In this document: in pieces, positions 16,819 to 25,598 of the stretch
How the letters are laid out: every line of letters begins with the position of its first letter
Position numbering within the stretch: the stretch's first letter is position 1
DNA from: Chloroflexota bacterium
GTDB taxonomy: Bacteria > Chloroflexota > Anaerolineae > Anaerolineales > Villigracilaceae
NCBI GenBank assembly: GCA_016191845.1
Contig: JACPVF010000012.1
Location: forward strand, 186,001-250,000
Direction of reading: 5' to 3'
DNA: 64,000 nt
Notes under the pieces: generated by a model
What the model was told of the DNA's origin: nothing
Databases searched by the model: none
The model's input: only the letters and a program-made list of their open reading frames with translations
Made by a program: the position numbers and the translations under genes

Positions 16819-17238
16819 TCACTCCCCGATGATCTTTACCAGCACCCGCTTGCGCCTGCGCCCATCGAATTCGCCGTAGAAGATCTGCTCCCAGGTCCCG
16901 AAGTCGAGATGGCCTTCCGTCACAGCCACCACCACCTCGCGGCCCATAATCTGGCGCTTCATATGCGCATCTGCATTATCCTCGCCTGTATCGTTGTGAC
17001 GGTATTGGCTGACCGGTTCATGTGGGGCGATCTTCTCCAGCCACATATCATAATCATGATGCAGACCCGACTCGTCGTCGTTGATGAAGACGGAGGCAGT
17101 GATGTGCATGGCGTTGACCAGTACCAATCCCTCGCGGATTCCGCTTTCGCGCAGACATTCCTCCACCTGAGAAGTGATGTTGACGAATCCCCGTCGCGTG
17201 GGGAGGTTGAGCCAGAGTTCTTTGCGGTAGGATTTCAT
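16819..17238 (-). CDS. YjbQ/UPF0047 family protein
   Basis: The 139-residue protein is a full-length UPF0047 member: [20 protein letters not shown], then [34 protein letters not shown] and the C-terminal [21 protein letters not shown]. Some family members have been reported with weak thiamine-phosphate synthase activity; the physiological role is unclear. Conserved His and Glu residues in these segments would form the active pocket. It lies 13 nt after the membrane-protein gene and may be cotranscribed with it. Confidence 0.9.
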   Translation of the reverse strand: MKSYRKELWLNLPTRRGFVNITSQVEECLRESGIREGLVLVNAMHITASVFINDDESGLHHDYDMWLEKIAPHEPVSQYRHNDTGEDNADAHMKRQIMGREVVVAVTEGHLDFGTWEQIFYGEFDGRRRKRVLVKIIGE

Positions 17239-17251
17239 AGGATTTTCTTTC

Positions 17252-19003
17252 TTACGGTATGTTTAATTTCAAGATCATAATATTCTTTGTTTGGAAAACA
17301 ACCTGATAAGGGGTATTTATATCCTCAAGTCTTAACTTAAAATCAGGATCGGATTCCCTGCCAAAATATACGTAGTTCACGTTGTGACCAATTGAGTACT
17401 CAGCCATATCTTGGAATTCGCCCACCGTTGTTGGATAAATGACGTTTCTACCTGTCAATACTGGAATCCAGCCACCACCATCTGACGGCATCAATTCATC
17501 GCCCCAGATGAATGATTGGATGAAAAAGGTTGCATCTTGTGAAGTGTGGGATTGAATCCATTTCATTGCCATGGAATCTTCAAAAGTAAATAATGTAGTC
17601 CCTGGTGTGATGAGATTCCAGCTTGAGAAGATACCGATGACGCTGATACCTGCCAGAACCATCGGGATAAATACTTGACGCGCATAGGGTTTGCTTGCAC
17701 CATAAATTTTTGAAGCCTGTACAAAAATATATTGTAAAGCAAGCATGCACAGAATAACGACAGGACCAGACAGGAAAATGAGAGCGTTGATATAACTTGT
17801 TATGGAGAATCCTATGGTCGCATATTGTGCCCATATAAGGGAGAATAAGACAATTGGCCAGGCTGCAAATCGCACGGTCGGTTTCCACTTTAGCAACAAT
17901 GCGCTCAGGATGATGCTGAACGTTATGGCAAGAAATAATAAGTCATGTTTTTGAATGAGTGAAACTGCAATCCAAATATCCCCGCCGAAATCAGGATTTC
18001 CCAGCTTTCCTGCAAGCATCACCTGCAATGATTTCTGGCTAATAAAATTCAGCCCTTTTGGTAACAAAAATGCTAGTGGAAGCAGGAAAAGCGAGACAAA
18101 TCGAACCAGCCTTGCTGATGAATGGCCTGACTCCATTTTCCTCCTTTTGGTCGAAAGGAAATATGAAACCAAATAAGAAAACCAGATTAACAAGGCTCCA
18201 TAGTGTACGAGTGCCAGGGCACATAAAAGTATGAGTGCTTCAAAGTAATGATGTTTATTCTTGACCCAATCTAATGTAGTGTTGATGGAAGGAAATACCA
18301 GGGCCAGGCCAAGTAGAAAAGGATATCGACCCCATGCAATAAGATAGGAAGGGAACAGAAAAACCATGCAATAGAGGATTGCTCCTAAAAAGGCAAGGAG
18401 AAAGTGAACCCTATTTCTTCGAAGAAAAGCATAGAAGGACAGCCCTGTCAGGAGGGCTACCCATTGTCCAAACCAAAGAATCGTGTTGGATAAAGAAATC
18501 CCAAATATAAAGTGGATAAATATGGCCGCTGCATGGAATCCTGTGTGGTAGATTCGCTCAATCGGAATAAATCCTTTTTGCACCAGCTTTTGCAGGATGG
18601 TGACGTGAACAAGTCCATCCACCCAGTTGGGTACCAGGATGGCGCGAATCTCGATCAGTTTTGCAATTGATATCACTAATAACAAAATCCCCATCAAGTA
18701 GTGCTCTTTTTTGAGATCTGTAAGGTGAAGGGGGTGTTTTCTTATTTTATGAAGCAGAAAAATAAGGGGTCCTAAAAAAACTCCGCCTGTACTGATCAAT
18801 AGACTGGCTGAATCAGTTTGTATCTTAAATACACCCAGACCTGTGACAATGAGAATAATACAAGCCAGCCCTAGGATGGGAACATAGAAAAGATCCACTC
18901 GATCGTTTTGAGCCTGACGGCCCCAACTCAGACTGTAATGAATCGCTGCTCCCAAGAGGCCGAAGACTATGGTTGCTGTGAGTAGAAAAAGGAGTGGGTT
19001 CAT
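17252..19003 (-). CDS. large polytopic membrane protein, possible GT-C glycosyltransferase-like
   Basis: The 583-residue protein has about 12-13 hydrophobic segments from residue 4 to about 460 and a soluble C-terminal stretch. A loop near residue 126 reads [10 protein letters not shown], and FHAAAIFIH follows, somewhat like the acidic first loop of GT-C type enzymes. The late segment has [15 protein letters not shown]. Codons and composition are visibly more AT-rich than neighbours, which hints at a different history. I cannot assign a reaction. Confidence 0.65.
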   Translation of the reverse strand: MNPLLFLLTATIVFGLLGAAIHYSLSWGRQAQNDRVDLFYVPILGLACIILIVTGLGVFKIQTDSASLLISTGGVFLGPLIFLLHKIRKHPLHLTDLKKEHYLMGILLLVISIAKLIEIRAILVPNWVDGLVHVTILQKLVQKGFIPIERIYHTGFHAAAIFIHFIFGISLSNTILWFGQWVALLTGLSFYAFLRRNRVHFLLAFLGAILYCMVFLFPSYLIAWGRYPFLLGLALVFPSINTTLDWVKNKHHYFEALILLCALALVHYGALLIWFSYLVSYFLSTKRRKMESGHSSARLVRFVSLFLLPLAFLLPKGLNFISQKSLQVMLAGKLGNPDFGGDIWIAVSLIQKHDLLFLAITFSIILSALLLKWKPTVRFAAWPIVLFSLIWAQYATIGFSITSYINALIFLSGPVVILCMLALQYIFVQASKIYGASKPYARQVFIPMVLAGISVIGIFSSWNLITPGTTLFTFEDSMAMKWIQSHTSQDATFFIQSFIWGDELMPSDGGGWIPVLTGRNVIYPTTVGEFQDMAEYSIGHNVNYVYFGRESDPDFKLRLEDINTPYQVVFQTKNIMILKLNIP

Positions 19004-19025
19004 CGGATGGGAGATAGGTAAAAAT

Positions 19026-19057
19026 CAGGTCGTGTTCAAGCACTGAGACACGACCTG
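19026..19057 (-). terminator. hairpin terminator after kinase gene
   Basis: Inverted repeat caggtcgtgt / acacgacctg with a 12-nt loop is followed on the minus strand by ATTTTT. It lies between the kinase stop and the ATG of the large membrane protein, so that gene needs read-through or a promoter inside this 60-nt gap. Confidence 0.8.
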
Positions 19058-19063
19058 GAATAT

Positions 19064-20443
19064 TTATTTGCAATATTTTTTACAAGCAGCGGGAATCTGA
19101 CTACCCGTCGCTTCGGGGACATCGTCGATGGAGAATCCGGGCGGCAGGTCCAGCCATTCGAGGGCCACCCAGCCTGTTTTCCCATTTGAGAACTCTACAA
19201 AGGCCCAGCCATGATATATGTACAGAATCTTGACAGGCGTACCTTTTGGAAAATCTCCAATCTTGGGAAATCGTAGATCGGGACCATCGCGAAGAGACAT
19301 GAGGCTGACTTTGACCGTGGCTCCAGATACGGCGGTTGGTGTGCTGGCCGGTTTGCGAGTGCTAGTTGGCGGTGGAACGGCGGTATCGGTTGGCGAAACC
19401 GATGTTGGGGCAGGTGTATCTGTGATCCTGACGTATACGATTTGAGGGGCTGATGTGGGAATGGCGGTGGATGGGGTAGGTAGAAAGTTCTTGACGGCCA
19501 AAAATGCTACTGTAATCACTGAAACAGCAAGAAAGGCGAGAATTCCTAATCCACCCAGCCACAGCAGGTTATTGTTGCTTCTTAAGGGTATTGGATTGGG
19601 TGCTCTATTTTGTGAGAGGCTGATCAGGTCATTCGTAAAATCATCCATGCTCTGATAGCGTTCATCCCGCTGCTTTGCCATGGCTTTGAGAATGACTTTC
19701 TCGACTGCATCCGGCAAGTTAGGGGCAAATTTTTTAGGGCTGGGTAGAGGTTCGCTGGCATGTTTGAATAAGACGCCCACAGGCGTATCAGCCTTGAAGG
19801 GTTTGCGCCCTGTGACCATTTCATATAGAACAACCCCGAGGGAGTAGATGTCTGTTCGGTGATCCACGGTCTTGCTGGTAACCTGTTCGGGGGACATGTA
19901 TTCGGGTGTTCCGATGGCGGTGCTGGTGCCTGTGAGGTCTTGCGTGATTTCCTCGTCAAGGATCTTGGCAATTCCATAGTCAGTGACCATCGGTTCACCC
20001 GATTGTGTGATCAGAATATTGGAGGGCTTAACGTCTCGATGAATCATGCCCTGCTTGTGAGCGTAGGATAAAGCCCTTGAGATTGGAATGAGCAAATTGA
20101 CAGACTGTTGCCACGGTAGTGATTTCCCTGTCAACAGCTGCTTGAGGGTCCCGCCTGGAAGGTAGGGCATCACCAGGAATGGTTCGCCTTCAAATTCACC
20201 ATAATCCAATACCTTGACGATATTTGGATGTGTCAACTTGGCTAGAGCTTTCGCTTCTCGCTCGAAGCGGATCAACGCCTTTTTCAAGATATACGGGGGG
20301 ATGTTCTCGACTCGAATGACCTTGACCGCCACATCGGTATCAAGGCGGGAGTCATAAGCTTTATATACGATAGCCATTCCTCCTTCACCGATTTGCTCGA
20401 TGATCTTGTAACGGCCAAGGATCTTGCCAGTGATGTCAGACAT
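19064..20443 (-). CDS. membrane-bound Ser/Thr protein kinase with extracytoplasmic SH3-like domain
   Basis: The start is ATG 20443, with AGGAG 7 nt upstream. Residues about 10-270 are a Hanks-type kinase: GEGGMA glycine loop (19-24), VAVKVIRV lysine, HRDVKPSN catalytic loop, TDYGIAKI (DYG in place of DFG) and GTPEYMSPEQ. One membrane helix follows near 295-320 (LLWLGGLGILAFLA), then a Pro/Thr/Ser linker and a bacterial SH3-like domain (MSLRDGPDLRFPKIGDF, GWVALEWL). Length is 459 residues. It would relay an envelope signal to cytoplasmic targets, plausibly the FHA-containing transporter encoded 60 nt upstream. Confidence 0.92.
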   Translation of the reverse strand: MSDITGKILGRYKIIEQIGEGGMAIVYKAYDSRLDTDVAVKVIRVENIPPYILKKALIRFEREAKALAKLTHPNIVKVLDYGEFEGEPFLVMPYLPGGTLKQLLTGKSLPWQQSVNLLIPISRALSYAHKQGMIHRDVKPSNILITQSGEPMVTDYGIAKILDEEITQDLTGTSTAIGTPEYMSPEQVTSKTVDHRTDIYSLGVVLYEMVTGRKPFKADTPVGVLFKHASEPLPSPKKFAPNLPDAVEKVILKAMAKQRDERYQSMDDFTNDLISLSQNRAPNPIPLRSNNNLLWLGGLGILAFLAVSVITVAFLAVKNFLPTPSTAIPTSAPQIVYVRITDTPAPTSVSPTDTAVPPPTSTRKPASTPTAVSGATVKVSLMSLRDGPDLRFPKIGDFPKGTPVKILYIYHGWAFVEFSNGKTGWVALEWLDLPPGFSIDDVPEATGSQIPAACKKYCK

Positions 20444-20503
20444 ATGAGAGCTCCTCATGTTATTTTACAGGAGATTTTGGACGTTTCTTTGCAGTTGCCA
20501 GGG

Positions 20504-23182
20504 TCAAACGATATCTTGCCTCTTCAGGACGAATAACGTAAGCGCCACGAATGCGACTGAGAGACCGACCAGCATCGCCCAATTTCGAAGCAGATGTTCG
20601 ATACTGTGCTCGTAGTTGATGGTGAACCCATAATGTGTTTCGACGTCCACAGGATCGGGGTCAACGGTAACTGATTTTGTGACTGTTTCCTTGACCTTTA
20701 TCATCTCGTTCTCGACCACTTTTGCCATCGGCACGGGGCCAGTACAACCTGGGATTTCCTTCATTTCTGTCGTAACGGTAACAGGCTTCCAGTTGGGATC
20801 GGGTTTTTCCACTTCGAAAGATGCCTCTTGGGTGACGGGATCAGGCTGGAAGCGGGTACGCGAAAGCGTATCCAGATGGGAAAGGTCAGCCGAAGTGCCT
20901 AATCCTTGCATGGTCCAGCGTGTCAGCGTGACGGACGAGAGCGCCTTGGCGGTCCCGGGCAGATCGAAGATCACACCAGCAAACGTGATCTGCAGGAACA
21001 GGACTCCCATGATGATATAAGTGACTGTGTTCTGTGTGGGTGCAATGGTGGAGATGAAGAGGCCCAGCGTGATGGCAGCCAGGGCACCCAGGAATAGCGT
21101 GATATACATTTCCAAGAAGGGTGAAAATAAAACTCCTTCTGAGGGAAAGGTGATTTTCGACTGGATGACGATCAGGAAGAGCAGGCTTTGAACGGCGCCA
21201 AACAGCCCTAGCAGGAAGATCTTGGAAGCCAGATAGGGCATCAATTGCAGAGAGACCATCCGCTCCCGCTGGTAGATGCTTCGCTCCTTTGCTAGTTCGT
21301 ATGCAGAAGAGAACAATCCGAGCATCACCGCCGTCAATGCCATGATGAACAGTAGTTTTTGGCTGCTGCTGACGATCATGTAGCTGGCGTTTCGTTCGCC
21401 AGCGGCCAGTTCCTGGTTGAGTTTTTGAGTGATGGCTGCAGGTGTATCGCCTGTCAGCCAGTTGGGTTCGGCGATGCCCAGGATTAGCAGGGCCAGCAAT
21501 GGCATGACCGCCAGCAAAATGATCATAAGTGTACGGTCGCGCAGAACAAGATTGAAATATCGGCTGACGAGAATAAGGAACTGGTAAATGGAACCAATGA
21601 GAGAAAATTTTTGACCTGACGGTTTTCGGGCGTTCACCCGCTGACTGGTTCCATGTAGCGATTTGAAACGGTCTGTGACATATTTTTTGAAGAAAAGCGA
21701 GTCTCTAAAACGTCTTTCCCACGTTGCTGCTTTTTCCTCAGCTTTTTGGGGTTCGGGGTCGCTGATTTGGGTGTAAATATCGGCAAAGTTGTCATTGCCA
21801 ACCTCGAAGAACTCGCTGGCCTGTTGCGGTGGACCGTAATAGACCAGCCTGCCTTGGGACATGAAGGCTACCTGGTCGCATTCAGTGATGTTGGCGGTCG
21901 CGTGTGTGACCAGGACAATGGTCTTGCCGCCATCTGCCAGTTTGCGCAGGGTCAGCATCATCTTCCGTTCCAGGCCGGGGTCCAGTCCCGAGGTGGGCTC
22001 ATCGAGGAAGAATAGTGGTGGGTCAGCCAGCAACTCCACGGCAATGCTGGCACGTTTGCGTTGACCACCGCTCAATTTGTGGATGATCGTGTGGCGTTGC
22101 CCCGTCAATTCAACCTGTTCCAGCACATGTTGCACGCGGGACTTGATTTCAGACTCGGCAGTGTCAGGCGGCAGGCGTAATCGCGCGGAATAGTCCAGGG
22201 CCTGCTCCACGGTCAGATCGCCATGCAGGATGTCGTCTTGCGGCACGTATCCGATCATGGTGCGGTAGGCATCATAGTTATCGTAGAGGTCATCACCCTC
22301 GACCAGAATCTGACCCTCAGTTTTATCGGAGAGGCCGCTCAAAGCCTTCATCAATGTGGACTTTCCTGCGCCGCTTCCTCCGACCAGCCCGATGAATTCC
22401 TTTGGGTAACAGGAAATATTGACGTCCTTCAGAATGTTCTTTGGTTTGCTCTTGGTGCCTACGTTTAGCGTAAGATTGATCCCATCCAATCGCAGGCCTC
22501 GGCCCGCCACGGAAAGATTGACCTGCCCTTGCCCTTCGTACATCATGCGGAAGGGCCCGATCTGGATGGTATCGCCCCGCTTTACCTGTTCCGCTTTCTT
22601 CAATCGTTTTCCGTTCAGGAAGGTGCCGTTCTTGCTGTTCAAATCCATCAGCACCCATTCGGGTTGGGATGGCTGCAGCATGGCATGGCGGCGCGAGACT
22701 GACGGCGAGACCAGTGGGATGTCGGAAGCGGAGCTACGCCCAAAAATAAGAGGACGTTGTTCCTGTGGCTTGATCGATTTCAAGTGGACCAGGCCTGTCG
22801 TGGTCTCTTCCTCGGCAACAACAGTTTCCATCCCTGCTTTGTCTCGGACCTCTGCCTGATTTGCCTCCGAAGAAGGTTCCAGCACTTGGACGGTGAGTAC
22901 CACCTCCTTGCGCGGATCCCGTCCGATATGGATTTTCATCCCGTCTCGCAGGGAAACCTGTTTGATGGGATGATCGTTTACCAGAGTCCCGTTTCGGCTG
23001 CCAAGGTCGGTATAAACCCAATCCGTGCCGCGTAACTCCAGGATGCCGTGTCTGCGCGAAACAACAGAACTTTCCAGCACGATATCGTTATCTTCATCCC
23101 GCCCGATACGATAGGATGTCTGTTCCAAAAGAATTTTGCGGCTGGGTTGCCCGTATGTGGAAATATGGAGGATGATCGTCAT
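20504..23182 (-). CDS. double-FHA-domain ABC-2 type transporter (ATPase and permease fused)
   Basis: The 892-residue protein has two forkhead-associated domains: about 24-95 (YRIGRDEDNDIVL, SRRHGILEL, DLGSRNGTLVNDHPI) and about 148-215 (IFGRSSASDIPLV, SRRHAMLQ, DLNSKNGTFLNGKRL). An ABC ATPase follows with GGSGAGKST (Walker A), LSGGQRKRASIA (signature) and LFFLDEPTSGLDPG (Walker B). The C-terminal ~350 residues are an ABCG-like permease with six hydrophobic segments. FHA domains bind phosphothreonine, so the flanking kinases are likely partners. The transported substrate is unknown. It is 24 nt downstream of the second kinase gene. Confidence 0.93.
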   Translation of the reverse strand: MTIILHISTYGQPSRKILLEQTSYRIGRDEDNDIVLESSVVSRRHGILELRGTDWVYTDLGSRNGTLVNDHPIKQVSLRDGMKIHIGRDPRKEVVLTVQVLEPSSEANQAEVRDKAGMETVVAEEETTTGLVHLKSIKPQEQRPLIFGRSSASDIPLVSPSVSRRHAMLQPSQPEWVLMDLNSKNGTFLNGKRLKKAEQVKRGDTIQIGPFRMMYEGQGQVNLSVAGRGLRLDGINLTLNVGTKSKPKNILKDVNISCYPKEFIGLVGGSGAGKSTLMKALSGLSDKTEGQILVEGDDLYDNYDAYRTMIGYVPQDDILHGDLTVEQALDYSARLRLPPDTAESEIKSRVQHVLEQVELTGQRHTIIHKLSGGQRKRASIAVELLADPPLFFLDEPTSGLDPGLERKMMLTLRKLADGGKTIVLVTHATANITECDQVAFMSQGRLVYYGPPQQASEFFEVGNDNFADIYTQISDPEPQKAEEKAATWERRFRDSLFFKKYVTDRFKSLHGTSQRVNARKPSGQKFSLIGSIYQFLILVSRYFNLVLRDRTLMIILLAVMPLLALLILGIAEPNWLTGDTPAAITQKLNQELAAGERNASYMIVSSSQKLLFIMALTAVMLGLFSSAYELAKERSIYQRERMVSLQLMPYLASKIFLLGLFGAVQSLLFLIVIQSKITFPSEGVLFSPFLEMYITLFLGALAAITLGLFISTIAPTQNTVTYIIMGVLFLQITFAGVIFDLPGTAKALSSVTLTRWTMQGLGTSADLSHLDTLSRTRFQPDPVTQEASFEVEKPDPNWKPVTVTTEMKEIPGCTGPVPMAKVVENEMIKVKETVTKSVTVDPDPVDVETHYGFTINYEHSIEHLLRNWAMLVGLSVAFVALTLFVLKRQDIV

Positions 23183-23206
23183 GTTCAGTTGCCTGTCTGT
23201 TCTGGA

Positions 23207-25087
23207 TTATGGAAATCGTACACAGCGGAAGCCGATGTAGTTTTCTGCCATGCTAGGGTCTGCCCTGCCGCGGAAAGTGGTCCGTGCGCTGAATTCGTAG
23301 TCGAACCATGAGCTTCCACGCAGGACTCGGTAGGTTCCCGTGGGAGCGCCCGTCGGGTTGGCGGAGGGCAGGCTCAGGTCATAGCTGTCGGTGTGCCAGT
23401 CGAGGGTCCATTCCCAGACATTGCCCGCCATGTCGTAGAGTCCGTATGGGCTGATGCCTTCTGCATAACTGCCGACAGGTGTTGTATCTCCCGTACAGGG
23501 ACCGTTGCTCTGTGAGTTGTAATTGGCAAGGTCGCAGCGAAGTCCCTTTCCCCATGGGTATGGACGTGTGTCCGTCCCCCGTGCAGCTTTCTCCCATTGA
23601 GCCTCAGTAGGCAATGATCCACCGCGCCATTCGCAATAGGTCTTGGCCATTTGCCAGTTCACGTAAAGGACGGGATAATGATCGAATTGTGGATTACCAT
23701 AGTAACTGCTGCGGGTGGCAGAGGAGATATTCAATGGTGCTTTGCAGGCGCCAGCATCCACGCATAGTTTGTAATTGGCATTGGTCACTTCGTAGGTGTC
23801 CATGTAAAAGGCATCCAGGGCTGCTATGTGCGGTGGAGCCTCGTTCACAAAGCGGCTGGCCTGGCAATACTGGGTGTTATAGCGGTTGCATTCGATCTGC
23901 GCATCCTGCGCACTAGTGCCCATTGTGAATTCTCCGCCAGGGATAAAGCGCATGGAGATTCCGAAAGAGTCTGTGATGCTATCGGGCCATGAAGTGGGGG
24001 ACGGGATCGGGGTCACCGTTTCTGTTGGGACGACAGAAACGGCGGGTATTGGATCGTTGACCTGCGAGTTGTTTGGAAGGTCGATGGAATTACTGAACAT
24101 CAACATCCCCGCCACCCCAAGGATACCCAATAGCCCAGCGAGGGCTCCCAAAACCCAATACAGGTCAGTGCCGACCCCTTTTGAGGTGGAGCGCTGAACC
24201 GCATTGCTTCGGGGTGAGTTGACAGCAGAGGGGCTCTCTAGTTTAAGGGCAAGGTTGGCAGTCAAGCCTTCCAGTGCGGAGGCGAGCTGCCCGATATCCT
24301 GGTAACGGTCTTCGGGCTTTTTGGCCAGCGCCTTGAACAGGACGCTTTCCACGGCAGGTGGCAGATCTGGGACGAACGTCTGCGGGTGCGGTAGGGGTTC
24401 ATTCGCATGTTTATACAGGATTGCCAGGGGGGTATCGGCGACAAAGGGGCGGCGTCCAGTGAGCATCTCGTAGAAGACAACCCCCAGCGCGTAGATGTCG
24501 GCGCGATGGTCGACCCTCTTGCCCGAGACTTGTTCGGGAGCCATATATTCGGGCGTGCCGACCATCACACTCGAACTTGTCAGGTCAGTGGTGTTGTCTT
24601 CGTTGAGGATTTTGGCGATGCCAAAGTCGGTCAACATGGGGGCGCCGTCAGCGGCGATAAGGATGTTGGCGGGTTTGACATCGCGGTGGATGATCCCCTG
24701 GCGGTGGGCAAAATCCAAAGCTTGCGCAATGGGGATCAGCGTGCGGGCAGCTTTTTGGTAGGGAATTGGTCCCTTGATTTTGGATTTTAGTGTACCGTTT
24801 GGCAGGTATTCCATGACCAGATATGGCATGAATTCAAATTCCCCATAGTCGATCACTTTGACGATGTTGGGATGCGTCAGGCGGGCCAGCGATTTGGCCT
24901 CGCGGTCGAAACGAGTCAGAACCTCGCCCAGAAAATCGGGTGGGATGCTCTCGACGCGAATGACCTTGATGGCCACTTCGGTTTCAAGGCGTTTGTCATA
25001 GGCCTTGTAAACCGTGGCCATGCCGCCTTCGCCAAGTTTCTCGATGATTTGATAGCGTCCAAAAGAACGACCAATGATGTTGGGCAT
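23207..25087 (-). CDS. Ser/Thr protein kinase fused to formylglycine-generating-enzyme-like (SUMF1) domain
   Basis: The 626-residue protein begins with a Hanks-type kinase (GEGGMATVYKAYD, VAIKVIRV, HRDVKPANI, TDFGIAKI, GTPEYMAPEQ). A membrane helix lies near 312-332 (VLGALAGLLGILGVAGMLMF). The C-terminal ~250 residues are an FGE-sulfatase domain: MRFIPGGEFTMGT, DAFYMDTYEVTNANYKLCV, GGSLPTEAQWEKAARG, YDMAGNVWEWTLDW and the end RGRADPSMAENYIGFRCVR. In such fusions this domain usually acts in ligand binding, not formylglycine synthesis. Probable first gene of the kinase/FHA-ABC/kinase operon. Confidence 0.93.
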   Translation of the reverse strand: MPNIIGRSFGRYQIIEKLGEGGMATVYKAYDKRLETEVAIKVIRVESIPPDFLGEVLTRFDREAKSLARLTHPNIVKVIDYGEFEFMPYLVMEYLPNGTLKSKIKGPIPYQKAARTLIPIAQALDFAHRQGIIHRDVKPANILIAADGAPMLTDFGIAKILNEDNTTDLTSSSVMVGTPEYMAPEQVSGKRVDHRADIYALGVVFYEMLTGRRPFVADTPLAILYKHANEPLPHPQTFVPDLPPAVESVLFKALAKKPEDRYQDIGQLASALEGLTANLALKLESPSAVNSPRSNAVQRSTSKGVGTDLYWVLGALAGLLGILGVAGMLMFSNSIDLPNNSQVNDPIPAVSVVPTETVTPIPSPTSWPDSITDSFGISMRFIPGGEFTMGTSAQDAQIECNRYNTQYCQASRFVNEAPPHIAALDAFYMDTYEVTNANYKLCVDAGACKAPLNISSATRSSYYGNPQFDHYPVLYVNWQMAKTYCEWRGGSLPTEAQWEKAARGTDTRPYPWGKGLRCDLANYNSQSNGPCTGDTTPVGSYAEGISPYGLYDMAGNVWEWTLDWHTDSYDLSLPSANPTGAPTGTYRVLRGSSWFDYEFSARTTFRGRADPSMAENYIGFRCVRFP

Positions 25088-25199
25088 GGAATGCCCTTCC
25101 TTCTGGCAAGAGGTCTCCTGCGAACCAACCCCAATCTTAATGGATTTAACTGAAAAAGCGCATCACAAAAATGTTATTTTTCCACCTGGGGGTGCAGAC

Positions 25200-25529
25200 C
25201 TATCCTTCCCTTCTTTGTCGTTTCTGCCGTTCCGTCAGCACGTTGAACTGCGTCTGCTTCTCGCTGAGTAGTCTGCGGATTTTGTGACGTTGGGCCTCCT
25301 CGTAAGTGGCCGACAGCCGCTCCTTGAGAGCGGCGATCTCCTGCAGCAGACGGATCTCTTCGGGCACCATGCCCGCGTTCTTGAGGATGGAATAGGCCAT
25401 ACGCACATCCTCGGGCGTGTCGAAATAGGCGCTCAAGTCGAGCGGCTGACCCTTGCCGCGCAGGTTGTCGAAATCCCCGCGCTGCATGGCTTCCTGGATG
25501 ATGGCTTCCACGGCTTTGTCGAAGGACAT
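25200..25529 (-). CDS. DUF1992 / DnaJC28-like small protein
   Basis: The 109-residue protein starts at ATG 25529 (MSFDKAVEAIIQEAMQRGDF). It shows the DUF1992 signature DNLRGKGQPLDLSAYFDTPE and then YSILKNAGMVPEEIRLLQEI, followed by a long basic helix. A longer open frame upstream would run through the divergent promoter and is not used. TATACT (25536-25541 complement) lies 6 nt before the ATG with TTTACA 16 nt further upstream, indicating a leaderless mRNA. Cellular role unknown. Confidence 0.88.
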   Translation of the reverse strand: MSFDKAVEAIIQEAMQRGDFDNLRGKGQPLDLSAYFDTPEDVRMAYSILKNAGMVPEEIRLLQEIAALKERLSATYEEAQRHKIRRLLSEKQTQFNVLTERQKRQRREG

Positions 25530-25563
25530 GGCCCGAGTATAGCACGGACAAATTAGATGTAAA

Positions 25564-25592
25564 TTGACATCTCCCCCCGATTCCTGTACACT
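25564..25592 (+). promoter_or_regulatory. promoter for hydrolase/ligase fusion, leaderless
   Basis: TTGACA (25564-25569) and TACACT (25587-25592) are separated by 17 nt. The ATG begins at 25599, only 6 nt past the -10 box, so transcription would start at or next to the A of the start codon. Confidence 0.7.
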
Positions 25593-25598
25593 ACTCCC

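Noticed and set aside
19064-20443. Kinase inactive because of DYG in place of DFG
   Set aside because: The DYG variant still keeps the metal-binding Asp and occurs in active kinases; Lys and HRD are intact.
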